A DNA stretch of 41,664 bases from Acidisphaera sp. S103 (lineage in GTDB: Bacteria > Pseudomonadota > Alphaproteobacteria > Acetobacterales > Acetobacteraceae), in contig NZ_LMUJ01000015.1 of assembly GCF_009765975.1 (NCBI RefSeq), forward strand, positions 1 to 41,664, written 5' to 3'. The position numbers were made by a program, and so were the translations under genes. Position 1 is the stretch's first letter, and each line of letters begins with the position of its first letter. Below are positions 15,732 to 24,681 of this stretch, in pieces. A model generated the notes under the pieces. The model was not told the origin of the DNA. It searched no databases and was given only the letters and a program-made list of their open reading frames with translations.

Positions 15732-17064
15732 CGCCGCGCAAATTCCATCACCGATGCCACGGCTGCGGGCGGCCATCGCCCAGTGCCGGACCCGGGTAAT
15801 GCGCGGGCGTATCGTACGGATTTCCGGCACGATGATCGAGGCTCGCATCGACGGCGTGCGGGTGGGTGAACTGTGCCGGTTGCGCGACCCGTATGGCGCG
15901 CAGATCGAGGCCGAGGTGGTCGGGATCAATGACGGACGGGCCTTCCTGACGCCGATCGGTTCGATCGCCGGGCTGTCGTCACTGGCGGAGGTAGAACCGT
16001 CGGAGCGCCGGCTGGGTGTGCCGGTGGGGATGGCGGTGGGGATGGCGCTGCTGGGGCGGGTGCTGGACGGGCTGGGACGTGTGCTGGACCGGCCGGACGA
16101 CGGCTGGCCGGTGGAAGCCACCATCTCGATCGACGGGGCGCCACCGCCGCCCCTGTCTCGGCCACCTGTGTCACGCCTGCTGCCCCTGGGCTGTCGCGCG
16201 ATCGATGGGTTGATGACGTGTGCTGAGGGCCAGCGCATCGGGATCTTCGGTCCGGCCGGTGCGGGCAAGTCGCGGCTGATCGCTCGTATTGTGCAGCACG
16301 CCGCGGCGGATGTATTCGTGGTCGCGCTGGTCGGCGAGCGTGGGCGGGAGGTGGGCGAGTTCCTGGAACACACGCTGGGTCGTACGGCGCGGGCTCGCGC
16401 GGTGGTAGTGGCGGCGACGTCCGACCGGCCGGCGCTGGAGCGGGTGAAGGCTGCGCAGGTCGCCACCGCGATCGCCGAATGGTTTCGCGATCGTGGCAAG
16501 CGCGTGGTGCTGCTGGTCGACAGCCTGACCCGGCTGGCGCGGGCGTGGCGGGAGATCGGGCTGGCGGCGGGCGAGCCACCGACGCGGCGCGGCTATCCGC
16601 CATCGGTGTTCGCCGCTCTGCCGCAGCTGCTGGAACGCGCGGCGCCTAATCAGTCCGGCACGATCACCGGATTTTATACCGTACTGGCGGAAGGCGAGTT
16701 GGCATCCGATCCGATCGCGGAAGAAGTGAAGTCCATCCTCGACGGCCACCTGATCTTGTCGTCGAAGCTGGCGGAAGCGGGGCATTATCCGGCGATCGAT
16801 GTGCTGGCGAGCGGCAGCCGCGTGATGGACCGGGTGGTGGATCGAACGCAGCGCGAGGCGGCGATTCATCTGCGGCGTCTGCTGGCGCGTCACGATGAGA
16901 TCGAGCTGTTGGTGCGCATCGGCGAATACCAGGCCGGCAACGATCCATTGGCCGATGAGGCGCTGCGCAAGATCGAAGCGATCCGCGCCTTCCTGCGCGA
17001 GACCGAAGATCAGGCAACGCCGTACGCCGTGATGCTGCGCCGGATGCGGGAGCTTGCGGCATGA
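15718..17064 (+). CDS. sctN: SctN, T3SS ATPase
   Basis: 448 residues; a second ATG at 15724 is an alternative start. This is the hexameric ATPase that strips chaperones and unfolds substrates. Walker A is GPAGAGKS (about 178-185), the catalytic-Glu loop is VGERGREVGEF (about 205-215) and Walker B is VVLLVDSLTR (about 263-272). PPSVFAALPQLLERA and DPIAEEVKSILDGH are close to YscN/FliI. The C-terminal domain contains VRIGEYQAGNDPLAD, as in the family. Walker A has Pro at the second position where many have Gly, a normal variant in flagellar and T3SS ATPases. No damage seen. It overlaps sctL at the start and the SUKH gene at the end (ATGA). Confidence 0.95.
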   Translation: MAMSDAAQIPSPMPRLRAAIAQCRTRVMRGRIVRISGTMIEARIDGVRVGELCRLRDPYGAQIEAEVVGINDGRAFLTPIGSIAGLSSLAEVEPSERRLGVPVGMAVGMALLGRVLDGLGRVLDRPDDGWPVEATISIDGAPPPPLSRPPVSRLLPLGCRAIDGLMTCAEGQRIGIFGPAGAGKSRLIARIVQHAAADVFVVALVGERGREVGEFLEHTLGRTARARAVVVAATSDRPALERVKAAQVATAIAEWFRDRGKRVVLLVDSLTRLARAWREIGLAAGEPPTRRGYPPSVFAALPQLLERAAPNQSGTITGFYTVLAEGELASDPIAEEVKSILDGHLILSSKLAEAGHYPAIDVLASGSRVMDRVVDRTQREAAIHLRRLLARHDEIELLVRIGEYQAGNDPLADEALRKIEAIRAFLRETEDQATPYAVMLRRMRELAA

Positions 17065-17537
17065 CGACGTCCATTCTGCCGTGTGGAGAGCCAGCCGTGC
17101 CGGAACTTGAAGATCTACTCGCGCGTATCGATACCGAGAAACGCATATTCGATCAGATCGTGTGGCCGCCTGCCTCGGCAGACGCCTTCGAGGGGTTGGG
17201 CGTGTTTGCGCGCGATACGCTTCAGACTGAACTGCCGCCCGGCTATATCGCGTTGTTGCGGCGGAATGATGGCATCGACTTCAACAGCTATGCCATCTAC
17301 GGCGCAAACGAACACGCCAGGCCGTTCCTGTCGGGTTTCGCCGAAGCCAACATGCGGCTTTCGGATCCGGCGGCGAAGTTCGTCTTCTATGGCGACACCG
17401 GCCATGAATTTTATGCCCAGGAGCGGCAGAGCGGCACATGGGTTGTGTTGGATAGCCCTTCGCTGGATGCGATCGTGCGCTTTCCGAGTTTCGATACGCT
17501 GCTGATGCATGTGCTGACACTCGCCTGCGCAGAATGA
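17061..17537 (+). CDS. SUKH (SMI1/KNR4, YrhA-like) family protein
   Basis: 158 residues, start overlapping the sctN stop. The pattern is that of SUKH domains: an early helix ending in an aromatic 'WPPAS' region, then LPPGYIALLRRNDGIDFNSYAIYG (written here as one region of about residues 57-80), then FVFYGDTGHEFYAQ and a late VRFPSFDTLLMHVLTLA. SUKH proteins are best known as immunity proteins to toxins, but many act as general binding modules. Finding one between sctN and sctO, where no such gene is usual, suggests a chaperone-like or protective role for a substrate of this system. This function is an inference from position. It has no membrane segment or signal and seems intact. Confidence 0.75.
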   Translation: MTTSILPCGEPAVPELEDLLARIDTEKRIFDQIVWPPASADAFEGLGVFARDTLQTELPPGYIALLRRNDGIDFNSYAIYGANEHARPFLSGFAEANMRLSDPAAKFVFYGDTGHEFYAQERQSGTWVVLDSPSLDAIVRFPSFDTLLMHVLTLACAE

Positions 17538-17551
17538 ATTGCGACGGAGCC

Positions 17552-18036
17552 ATGATGTATTTGGACGACATCGATGTTCTGCTGCGGATCAAGCATGCAC
17601 GTGAGCAGCGAGCCGAGATCGCATTGCACCAGGCGTAGGCGGCGTGCGTGCGGGCGCGGAAGGCGCATGGGCGGGCCGAGGCGGCGGTGACGGACTATGC
17701 CGCGACGCGGCCGGCGGAAGAGGCGGCGATCTACCGGTGCCTGACCGCCGGTCCCGTTGCCGCCCACTAGGTGTGCCGTGCGGCGGCGCAGTTGTCCGAG
17801 ATCGCCGCGCAGGCCGAGGTCTTGCGGCAGCGACTGGTACAGGCGGGGGAGCATAAGGCGGCCTGCGACATGACCTCGGACGCGGCACGTGGCACGCACG
17901 CAACGGCATCACGTGAGGTGATGGGTGCATCGGCGGCTCGGACGCGATTGGACTTGGCGGCGCACGTGGCGAGCGATTCCAGGATGCGGAACTGGAGGAA
18001 ATGGCCGGGCAGCAACGGCGCGGGTTGCCGGTATGA
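17552..18036 (+). pseudogene. sctO: sctO (YscO/FliJ) with two amber codons and a frameshift
   Basis: A GGAG precedes ATGATG at 17552/17555. The frame begins YLDDIDVLLRIKHAREQRAE, a coiled-coil start typical of the YscO/FliJ stalk. It meets TAG at 17636-17638 and again at 17768-17770, yet between and after the stops it stays a continuous Ala/Glu/Arg coiled coil (RARKAHGRAEAAV, AAQLSEIAAQAEVLRQRLVQ). Near 17960-17975 it shifts by one base, and the other frame gives ERFQDAELEEMAGQQRRG and TGA at 18034-18036, overlapping sctQ. Repaired, the protein would be about 160 residues, the family size. SctO is the stalk that turns in the SctN ring below SctV. Three lesions in one gene argue for true decay. 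Confidence 0.8.
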
Positions 18037-19031
18037 ACATGATTGCACCCGCAGCGATGCGGTATCGTGCGCCATGCCTGACGGTGCGGTACGCGCCGCT
18101 GGCGCGGGCACTCAGCCGGCGGCGTGGCGTGCAGGATGCCGATGATTTCGCGCTGCGCGTGGTTGCGTCGCCAGCACAAATTGTGGCGCCGCAGTCGTTC
18201 GACTTGACGTTGGGCGATGCAAGGGCGCGGATCACGTTTCCCGGTCAGTTGGTGCATGACCTGTTGATGCAGCTGGATCAGGCGGCACCGGGGGCGGCAC
18301 CGAATGTCGTGGTGCTGCTGCTGGAACTGGCGGTCGAACCGTTGCTGGTTCGCCTGGAGGCATTGGTGTCGTCGCTGACGGTCACGCTGCGGCCGGTTGT
18401 CACGCAAAACGAAGCTGCGGTGTTCACCGTTGGCTTGACTGTCCGGTACGGCGGTGTCGGCGGGACAGCGCGGCTCAATCTGGATGCTGATGCGGCTGAC
18501 CTGCTTGTCGCCGCCCTGGCGCATCTGCCCGATTGCCCGGATGGGGTGCCGGATCTGCCGGTATGGGTGCATGTGCGGCAGGGCTGTGCCCTGGTGACCA
18601 CGGCTGACCTGATAGCGGCGCGGGCGGGCGATGTCATCCCAATCGAGACGCTGCCGGACGGAGACCCTCTTCTGGTTCTTGGTGAACGTTTCGTTTGGCG
18701 GACGCGGCGCGAGGATGCGGGATTGCTGCTTCTGACACGCAGGCTGCGACCTAGGGCGATCGGTTTGGAAAGGTGGATGATGGACGAGGCGATCGAAGAT
18801 GACGCGGCCGAACTGGATGATCTTCCCGTGCGGCTGGCATTCGAATTGGGCCGCCTGGAGCTGCCGTTGTCGGAAGTTACGGCGTTGGGCGAAGGCCATG
18901 TGTTCGAGCTGGCGCGCGATGTCACGCAGCCCGTGGACATCCTGGCCAACGGAAGACGGATCGGCCGCGGCCGGATCGTCCACATCGCCGGATCGTTGGG
19001 GGTACAGATCGTGCGGATCGGCCGGGAATGA
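18033..19031 (+). CDS. sctQ: SctQ, sorting-platform C-ring protein
   Basis: 332 residues from ATG 18033, chosen because it overlaps the old sctO stop (ATGA). SctQ forms the pods of the cytoplasmic sorting platform. The N-terminal 250 residues are Leu/Val-rich and variable, as is normal. The last 75 residues are a SpoA (FliM/FliN C-terminal) domain: DDLPVRLAFELGRLELPLSE, then LARDVTQPVDILANGRRIGRG and VHIAGSLGVQIVRIG. The pattern 'V.L..D.p.....gG..ig.GE.v...g..gvri' is clear. An internal start for a short SctQ-C product may exist at the ATGATGGACGAG near 18777, ahead of the SpoA domain, as known for YscQ. The gene is intact. Confidence 0.87.
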   Translation: MNMIAPAAMRYRAPCLTVRYAPLARALSRRRGVQDADDFALRVVASPAQIVAPQSFDLTLGDARARITFPGQLVHDLLMQLDQAAPGAAPNVVVLLLELAVEPLLVRLEALVSSLTVTLRPVVTQNEAAVFTVGLTVRYGGVGGTARLNLDADAADLLVAALAHLPDCPDGVPDLPVWVHVRQGCALVTTADLIAARAGDVIPIETLPDGDPLLVLGERFVWRTRREDAGLLLLTRRLRPRAIGLERWMMDEAIEDDAAELDDLPVRLAFELGRLELPLSEVTALGEGHVFELARDVTQPVDILANGRRIGRGRIVHIAGSLGVQIVRIGRE

Positions 19032-19681
19032 GCGACACGCCGCTGCTGCCGGTTGTTCTTGCCACGACGGCGATCGGATTGATTCCGTTCATGGTGATTA
19101 CCACCACGGCGTTTCTGAAAATCTCGATCGTTCTGTTTTTGGTACGGAATGCACTGGGCACCCAGCAGACTCCGCCGACACTGGTGATGTATGCGATCGC
19201 CATTGTGCTGACCGCGTATGTCTCGGCGCCGTTGGCCAGCCAGATTTACGCACGACTGACCGCGCCGGGTGTGGATTTCACCACGGGGACGGGATTGCAG
19301 GCTGCGGGCAGCGCGATTGTCGGGCCGTTGCGTACGTCGTTGGAGCGATACACCCCACCGCAGGAACGGCAGTTCCTGTTGTCGGCCGCGCAGCGCATCT
19401 GGCCGCCGGATTTCTACCGGCAGGCGACATCCGACGACCTGCTGATCGTCATTCCGGCTTACGTGGTATCGGAACTGACACGTGCGTTCCAGACCGGGTT
19501 CCTGCTGTACCTGCCATTCATCGCGGTGGACTTGATCGTATCCAACATTCTGATGGCGATGGGCATGGTGATAGTGTCGCCGTTGGTGATTTCGACACCG
19601 TTCAAGATTTTCCTGTTCGTGCTAGTCAGCGGCTGGACGCGGCTACTGCACGGTCTCGTGCTCAGCTACGGGACGAATTGA
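19028..19681 (+). CDS. sctR: SctR, export-channel subunit (YscR/FliP)
   Basis: 217 residues, start overlapping the sctQ stop (ATGA). SctR makes the five-fold base of the SctRST channel through the inner membrane. The first helix region has FMVITTTAFLKISIVLFLVR with the family's 'T.f.ki.ivl..lR.alG' pattern, followed by GTQQTPP. The last part has the strongest mark, IPAYVVSELTRAFQTGFLLY, LPFIAVDLIVSNILMAMGM, SPLVISTPFKIFLFVLVSGW, which is nearly invariant in this family. Four membrane segments (about 10-30, 55-75, 160-185, 195-215). Length and residues are normal. Confidence 0.95.
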   Translation: MSDTPLLPVVLATTAIGLIPFMVITTTAFLKISIVLFLVRNALGTQQTPPTLVMYAIAIVLTAYVSAPLASQIYARLTAPGVDFTTGTGLQAAGSAIVGPLRTSLERYTPPQERQFLLSAAQRIWPPDFYRQATSDDLLIVIPAYVVSELTRAFQTGFLLYLPFIAVDLIVSNILMAMGMVIVSPLVISTPFKIFLFVLVSGWTRLLHGLVLSYGTN

Positions 19682-19682
19682 C

Positions 19683-19976
19683 ATGGGCAACATCGAGCTT
19701 CTGCATCAATTGAATGTTGTGTTGTTGCTGGTGCTGTATCTTTCCGCGCCCATTCTGGCCGTGGCGGCTTTGGTGGGGCTAATCGTCGGACTGTTGCAGA
19801 CGGTGACTCAGATCCAGGACCAGTCTCTGCCGCAGACGATGAAGCTGGTCGCGATCTTGCTGACGATCGGCGTGGCCGGACCCTGGCTGGCGGGGTCGTT
19901 GGTGCATGCGACGCGCGACATTTTCAACGAATTCCCGGTGATTGCGCAATCCAGCGCCAATGCGGCCGGGGATTAG
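19683..19976 (+). CDS. sctS: SctS, export-channel subunit (YscS/FliQ)
   Basis: 97 residues with two long membrane hairpins, starting 1 bp after sctR. SctS packs around SctR and SctT in the export gate. The family pattern is plain: a first helix of VVLLLVLYLSAPILAVAALVG, a loop IVGLLQTVTQIQDQSLPQT, and a second helix VAILLTIGVAGPWLAGSLV. The loop 'LLQ..TQiqeqtLp' is a near-invariant mark of YscS/FliQ. The stop is TAG, showing that amber codons do end intact proteins here. SctR and SctS are adjacent as usual; SctT and SctU are in the other block. Confidence 0.94.
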   Translation: MGNIELLHQLNVVLLLVLYLSAPILAVAALVGLIVGLLQTVTQIQDQSLPQTMKLVAILLTIGVAGPWLAGSLVHATRDIFNEFPVIAQSSANAAGD

Positions 19977-19997
19977 TTTCACGGAGGGGATTTCACT

Positions 19998-21902
19998 ATG
20001 GTGATCGGACCGGATGGACAGACCGCTGAATTACCGCAGCGTCCGGTAACGCCGAAGAAACCCGCACCGAGTACCAACAGTAAGCCTGCGTCGAATTTCG
20101 ATCAGGCCGTGCAGGCGGCGCGAAGCGCGCGCAGCACGGCGGACGGGCAGGCACCCTCCTCACATGGTTACGAGACCGCGACCATCGCGGCGCCAGGCGA
20201 CACGCTGTATGGGATCGGGGTGGCGCATAATGACCTGCTGCCGGCGGAGGAAGCGGATAACGCGCAAATCCCCGATCCCAATCTGCTGCATCCGGGACAG
20301 GTAGTGTTCTCGCCGGGACACAGTCCGGTCAACGCCGCCACCACGGCGCAAATCGCGGCGGCGGAGCAGGCGGATGAAGCCGTCGCCGCCGCGTCGGCCA
20401 GCCAACGGGCGTCGTTGCAGAAAGCGTCTCAGCGGCAGTGGCAGGCAGTGCAAAGCGGTATAGCGGCGAACCTGCAAAGCCACGCCAAGGGCCAACTAAT
20501 GCCCGACAAGGTGGTGCAGCCGGCCGTCAAAGCGCTGGATCAATGGGCCACCGGCAACGACAAGCTGAAGCAGGCGACACAGGCTGCGTATCAGCAAGTG
20601 TATGGCGATTGGCAGAAGCAAGGGATCACTAGCCAGCAACTCGCGCCGGTCTTGCAGGCTCGCCAGCAGGCGGTGCAGGACGGGTCGGCGCTGTCGCACC
20701 TGCACGCTCCGACAAATCGTGCGATCGTGCAGGGTGAGCAGACGCAGACGGCGCAGGACTGGACCAAGGTCCAGCAGGCCACGCAACAATGGCTGCAAAA
20801 CACCGGTGGCGGCCAGGCATTTCCCGAGGATGCGGCGGCACTGAAGGTCAAGCAGCTCGATGCGCTGTTCCCCAATGACAGCAAATTCGCGGCGGCGAAC
20901 CATGCGGCGCTGCAATCGGCGACGCAGACCTGGAATTCCCTCGGCATCACGCACAGCCAGCTCGATCCCGTTGTCAACGCGTATCATGACTGGCAGACGG
21001 CGGTTCAGCAACGATCCCAGGCGGAGCAGAACCCGCATCTGCACAATGAGGATCCCGGCGCGCCGGGATTGCTCAACCAGGCGGTGAATGCGGCGCAGAG
21101 CAAGCTGCAAAGCGCCATTGAGAAGCAGTTGACGGATGCCGCCAACCAGAGCGGATCGCCGCAAGGCAGGTCACAGGCAATGTTGGACCGTGAGGCGGTC
21201 CTGCAAATGGTCGGTCCACGGACTGCGGGATTCCGCAACACGGTGGACGACGCAGATACCGATCTGCAGGTAACCAAACCGGCACAACAGGTCGCGGCGG
21301 CGTATCAGAAGGGCGGCGCGACGGCGGGTGCGCAGGCCTTGCTGACCGCCGCGCAGAACGCCGGTCCGGGCTACGCGAGCCGGATCATCGCCGCGAGCCA
21401 ACCGACGATCGAGAACATCGCTGGCGACCTCAATTCCTTGTCCCATGCCGCCAGCGGCATGTATGGGCGCGGCAGCGGCTACGTCCAGCAACAGGCCAAG
21501 AACCAGTTCCAAAGTATCTACAATGCGTTGTCGGGGAGCGTCGCCCAGACCGATCACGGGACGAGCGCCGGTGTGCTGAGCAGCCAGACCACACAGGCGG
21601 CGAATCAGATCGCAAATGCACTGGCATCCCACCTGCAACCGCAGGCGATGTTCGGCAATCCCTCGCAGGTCTACGGCAATGCCGCGGAGGACGCGATCGG
21701 CAGCGGCCAGGGTGCCAGCCTGTCACTGGCGCTGGCTGCGTCACTGCGTCAACACGGCCAGGCGTCGGCGGCCGATGAGGTGAACGAAGGTTCGGCGTTG
21801 GGTTTCGATCAGTTGAAGACACGGACCGATAACGACGTCAGCAAGTTCGCGAAGGTTCGGCCAACCTGGAGCAATTGCGCGCGTCGTGGGGGCCGTTCAT
21901 GA
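19998..21902 (+). pseudogene. Giant LysM T3SS substrate, N-terminal part before a frameshift
   Basis: A strong GGAGGGG precedes ATG 19998. No signal peptide. Residues about 60-107 are a LysM-like motif (ATIAAPGDTLYGI, then LLHPGQVVFSPG), the sugar-binding fold of peptidoglycan or chitin-oligomer binding. The rest is Gln/Ala-rich helix. A unit is repeated: 'W..QGITSQQLAPVLQARQQAV' near residue 210 and 'W.SLGITHSQLDPVVNAYHDW' near 315. From about 21850 the true frame is the one starting EGSANLEQLRASW; one base is missing there, and this frame ends as nonsense at 21902. The whole gene (19998-23308) would encode about 1100 residues. Its place after sctS, Gln/Ala-rich make-up and lack of leader suggest a secreted effector or translocator; I know no named homologue. 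Confidence 0.72.
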
Positions 21903-23308
21903 CGACGTCGCAGCTCAATGCCGCCACCGCCGGGTATGCCAAGAGCAATCCTCAGTTTGTTACACAGTTCGCGTCCGCACTGAAAACAGTGCAGCAGGAT
22001 GGCAGTGAAATCGTCCAGGCTCGGCAGGCCTTCGCCGGATATGCGCCGGAACTGAAGAATCTACCGAGCAGCCAGGATCTTTCGGGTGCGGCGGCACAAT
22101 TGACGGGTAATGATCGTAGCACCTTGTTTGCCGTGCAGGAGAGCGGGCTCGCCACCATGGGCGTTGCGAAGGCGATGCAGCCGAATGCACCGGCCGGGGA
22201 TACCGGCGTATCGACGGCTTTGGGTGCGCCGGGCGTCGTGCGGTCTGTGCGGACATTCGTCAATCAGTATTTGAAGTCGAACAAAACCATGCCGAATTTC
22301 AGTCCGAACCTGCAGACGAATCTCGCGTTGTCGGCGGTTGGGCTAGGGCTGACGACGCCAACCGCGTTGTCGGAATTGCAGAACTTCAACCAGCTTGATG
22401 CCGGCGGCAAGGCGGTGGCGTTCTACAACGGGCTTGGTTTCGGTAAATACGCTCTGGAAACGGTGTCGCAGGCCGCGAAGACGTCGATGGTGCGCTATCT
22501 AGGGGCGGCGGCGCAAAGCAAGGTGGTCACCGGGCTGGCTGCCGCCAAGGACAGCACCGCTTTCACCGCGTTCAGCAGCTTCTACTATCTGGAAGGCGCG
22601 TTCGCGAACGGCGTCAGTGCGCAGGAAGCGGCCTCGGCGGGGGATCCGATTTCTGCCGGCCTCGATTCCACCTCGGCGCTCGGTAACGTATTGCTGGCGG
22701 CGAACGCAGGGCGTGGCTTCATCACTTCGGCGCTGGGCCAATTGGGTGTCGATGCCGGTGCGGATACGGCCATCAACGGTGCGTTGGACTGGGCTGGGCC
22801 TGTCGGCGCGGGTCTGTCGGTGCTGGCGCAGTTCGGGCTATTGTTCAACTCGGCGTTGCAGCAAAAGCAGGCGCAGAACGCCTTGCAGAGCCAGGGACAG
22901 CAATTCCTGCAGGATAGGTTGGGATTGAAGCCGTCCGTGGCGAATCAGCTTGCCGACGTGTCCGACAACCAGCACCAAGGCCCCGCGGCTGTGTTGCTGG
23001 CGTATGCGCACCAGTACAACATCAAGCCGTCGGCGCTGCTCAGTTATCTGAACCAAAAAAATCCCGCGGATGTTGGAAACTTCGTTTACGTCGCGGAACT
23101 GATGACTCCCAACAAGAACGAGCAGTACCAGGCCATATTGCCGTCCGACACACGCAATCTGCCCTACGACCCGGGCGTGCCATTCGCGAACACCGTGCCG
23201 ATTTATGGCGACTCGACTGGCGATTTGCCCAACACACCCGAAAGCTTGCGGCAAATGCACTACTGGGCGGAAACCATCTTCGGACCGAACGGGCGGCCGA
23301 CAAGTTGA
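21875..23308 (+). pseudogene. Giant LysM T3SS substrate, C-terminal part after the frameshift
   Basis: Continues the 19998 gene after the one-base shift near 21850-21858. About 480 residues are open to TGA 23306-23308. The region is Ala/Gln/Asn-rich and mostly helical. A stretch of about residues 290-330 of this part (ALGNVLLAANAGRGF, GALDWAGPVGAGLSVLAQFGLL) has two moderately hydrophobic helices, as seen in proteins that insert in or lie on membranes. It has the pattern PSALLSYLNQKNP near the end and an aromatic last 25 residues (QMHYWAETIFGPN). ATGs at 21875-type GTG/ATG positions lack a good ribosome site, so it is not likely translated alone. Function unknown. Confidence 0.65.
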
Positions 23309-23349
23309 AGGTTCATGGAACTGGCTGGTATTGTCACGCTAACTTTGTG

Positions 23350-23600
23350 CAGGCGGTAGTGGGGCGGAACGCCGGGCTGTCCAATGCTGTGTTGGCGCAA
23401 TCATCGTTGATTGCAGAGGCACGCGGCCACGGCTGGACATCCCTTTGATTTCCCTCGGCATTCGCGAAATCGAGGATGCCCATAAGCTCGCCGTGCCTTG
23501 GTGCCGGGGGTCAGCACGATTTCGCCCATGAGCGAGCGAAGCGCCCGGGATGCTTCCCGGCTGCAGTCCGGTTGCCATGCCGACAAATCCTTGTTCACTT
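23350..23600 (-). pseudogene. Relic of a serine-recombinase C-terminal end
   Basis: The 456 bp between the T3SS locus and the sulfatase operon has no intact gene. On the reverse strand, one frame reads EASRALRSLMGEIVLTPG and the next frame continues HGELMGILDFANAEGN. Together this resembles the last part of large serine recombinases ('aLR.LI..I.l.PG....el.GdLagIL.ia'). It is broken by a frameshift at about 23500 and has no start or catalytic domain. I read it as a worn trace of a mobile element at the edge of the T3SS locus. The match is short, so the assignment is moderate. Confidence 0.45.
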
Positions 23601-23764
23601 GTGGCGAGGACGGTGCGCCAGATTACACCGCGCTTGTTCAAGCGGCGTGAGGCGCGGATGATGCGGTTTTCGGAGCTGATATTGGCCGCCGCTGATGACG
23701 ACGCCGTAGCGTCTGATAGCCCTTCTCGCCCCGGGCTTTGGTTTTCTTGATCGTGAGCAGGCTG

Positions 23765-24631
23765 TCAGGTGGCGCGCAGAATGCAACGAAACCCAATATG
23801 ACCCGTGGACGTATCGATCGGTTCGGCCTGACGCGCGGCGGGTCGGTATCGCAGACAATAATTGGGTGCACAGAGATGCGATCCCCCCTTGACAATGCGC
23901 CGTGTCGTCCGCGGATCAACCTCACCCGCGGAACAACAAGCGTGCTTGACTGCGGCATGCGAGGTAACGGGACTGTCCGTCCATTCCCAGACATTGCCGA
24001 TCATGTCGAAGAGACCATAACCGTTGGCTGGAAAGGCGGCTACCGGCGATGTGCGCTCAAACCCGTCTTCCGCCAGATTTTCCCAAGGGAAACGACCTTG
24101 CCAGGTATTGGCCATGATACGCCCGTCCGGCATCGGTTCGTCGCCCCAGGCGTAGGGCGCGCCATCCAGGCCGCCACGTGCGGCGAACTCCCACTCCGCT
24201 TCGGTCGGGAGTGTCTTACCAGCCCAGGCAGCATAAGCCCGGGCGTCATCGTATCCGACATGCACCACGGGATGGTCCATGCGGTCTGAAATATCGGCGT
24301 CCGGCCCTTCCGGATGCCGCCAGTTGGCCGACGGCACATAGGCCCACCACATCCGGTAATCGCCCAGCGGAACCGGCCCCGGCGGCTTGAGGAAGACGGA
24401 CGAGCCAGGCACCAGAAGCGAGGGGTCGGCTTCGGGATAAAGCGCCGGATCGGGTTGCCGCTCCGCCAGCGTCACGTAGCCGGTGGCGTCGACGAAACGG
24501 GCAAAGGCGCGATTGGTGACAAGGTAACGGTCGATCCAGAAGCCACCGAGGCTCTCGCGATGAACCGGGCGCTCCTCGCGATAGAACCGGTCGGAACCCA
24601 TCAGAAAGTCGCCACCGGCGATCCAGCTCAT
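23765..24631 (-). CDS. Formylglycine-generating enzyme (sulfatase maturase)
   Basis: 288 residues from ATG 24631; a longer frame upstream overlaps the sulfatase gene and is less likely. FGE/SUMF1-type enzymes oxidise a Cys in sulfatases to formylglycine, with copper and oxygen. The family order is clear: 'MSWIAGGDFLMGSD', ERPVHRESLGGFWIDRYLVTN in the first third, LPTEAEWEFAARGG, YAWGDE, GNVWEWT, and near the end GGSHLCAPNYCLRYR with both copper-binding cysteines, then HIGFRC. The gene directly follows a sulfatase with the right Cys motif, so the pair is self-consistent. It is predicted to act in the cytoplasm on unfolded sulfatase, as no signal peptide is seen. Confidence 0.93.
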   Translation of the reverse strand: MSWIAGGDFLMGSDRFYREERPVHRESLGGFWIDRYLVTNRAFARFVDATGYVTLAERQPDPALYPEADPSLLVPGSSVFLKPPGPVPLGDYRMWWAYVPSANWRHPEGPDADISDRMDHPVVHVGYDDARAYAAWAGKTLPTEAEWEFAARGGLDGAPYAWGDEPMPDGRIMANTWQGRFPWENLAEDGFERTSPVAAFPANGYGLFDMIGNVWEWTDSPVTSHAAVKHACCSAGEVDPRTTRRIVKGGSHLCAPNYCLRYRPAARQAEPIDTSTGHIGFRCILRAT

Positions 24632-24645
24632 GTCCCGGGTTGGAA

Positions 24646-24660
24646 GGGGGCAGTGCCCCC
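24646..24660. promoter_or_regulatory. G/C-stem hairpin between sulfatase and FGE genes
   Basis: GGGGG CAGTG CCCCC, a perfect 5-bp stem with a 5-base loop, lies in the 50 bp between the sulfatase stop and the FGE start. It has no T-run in the direction of transcription, so it is not a plain terminator. It could stabilise the upstream mRNA or lower FGE expression compared with the sulfatase. Confidence 0.45.
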
Positions 24661-24681
24661 CTCCTTGATCGGTGCGCGGTA

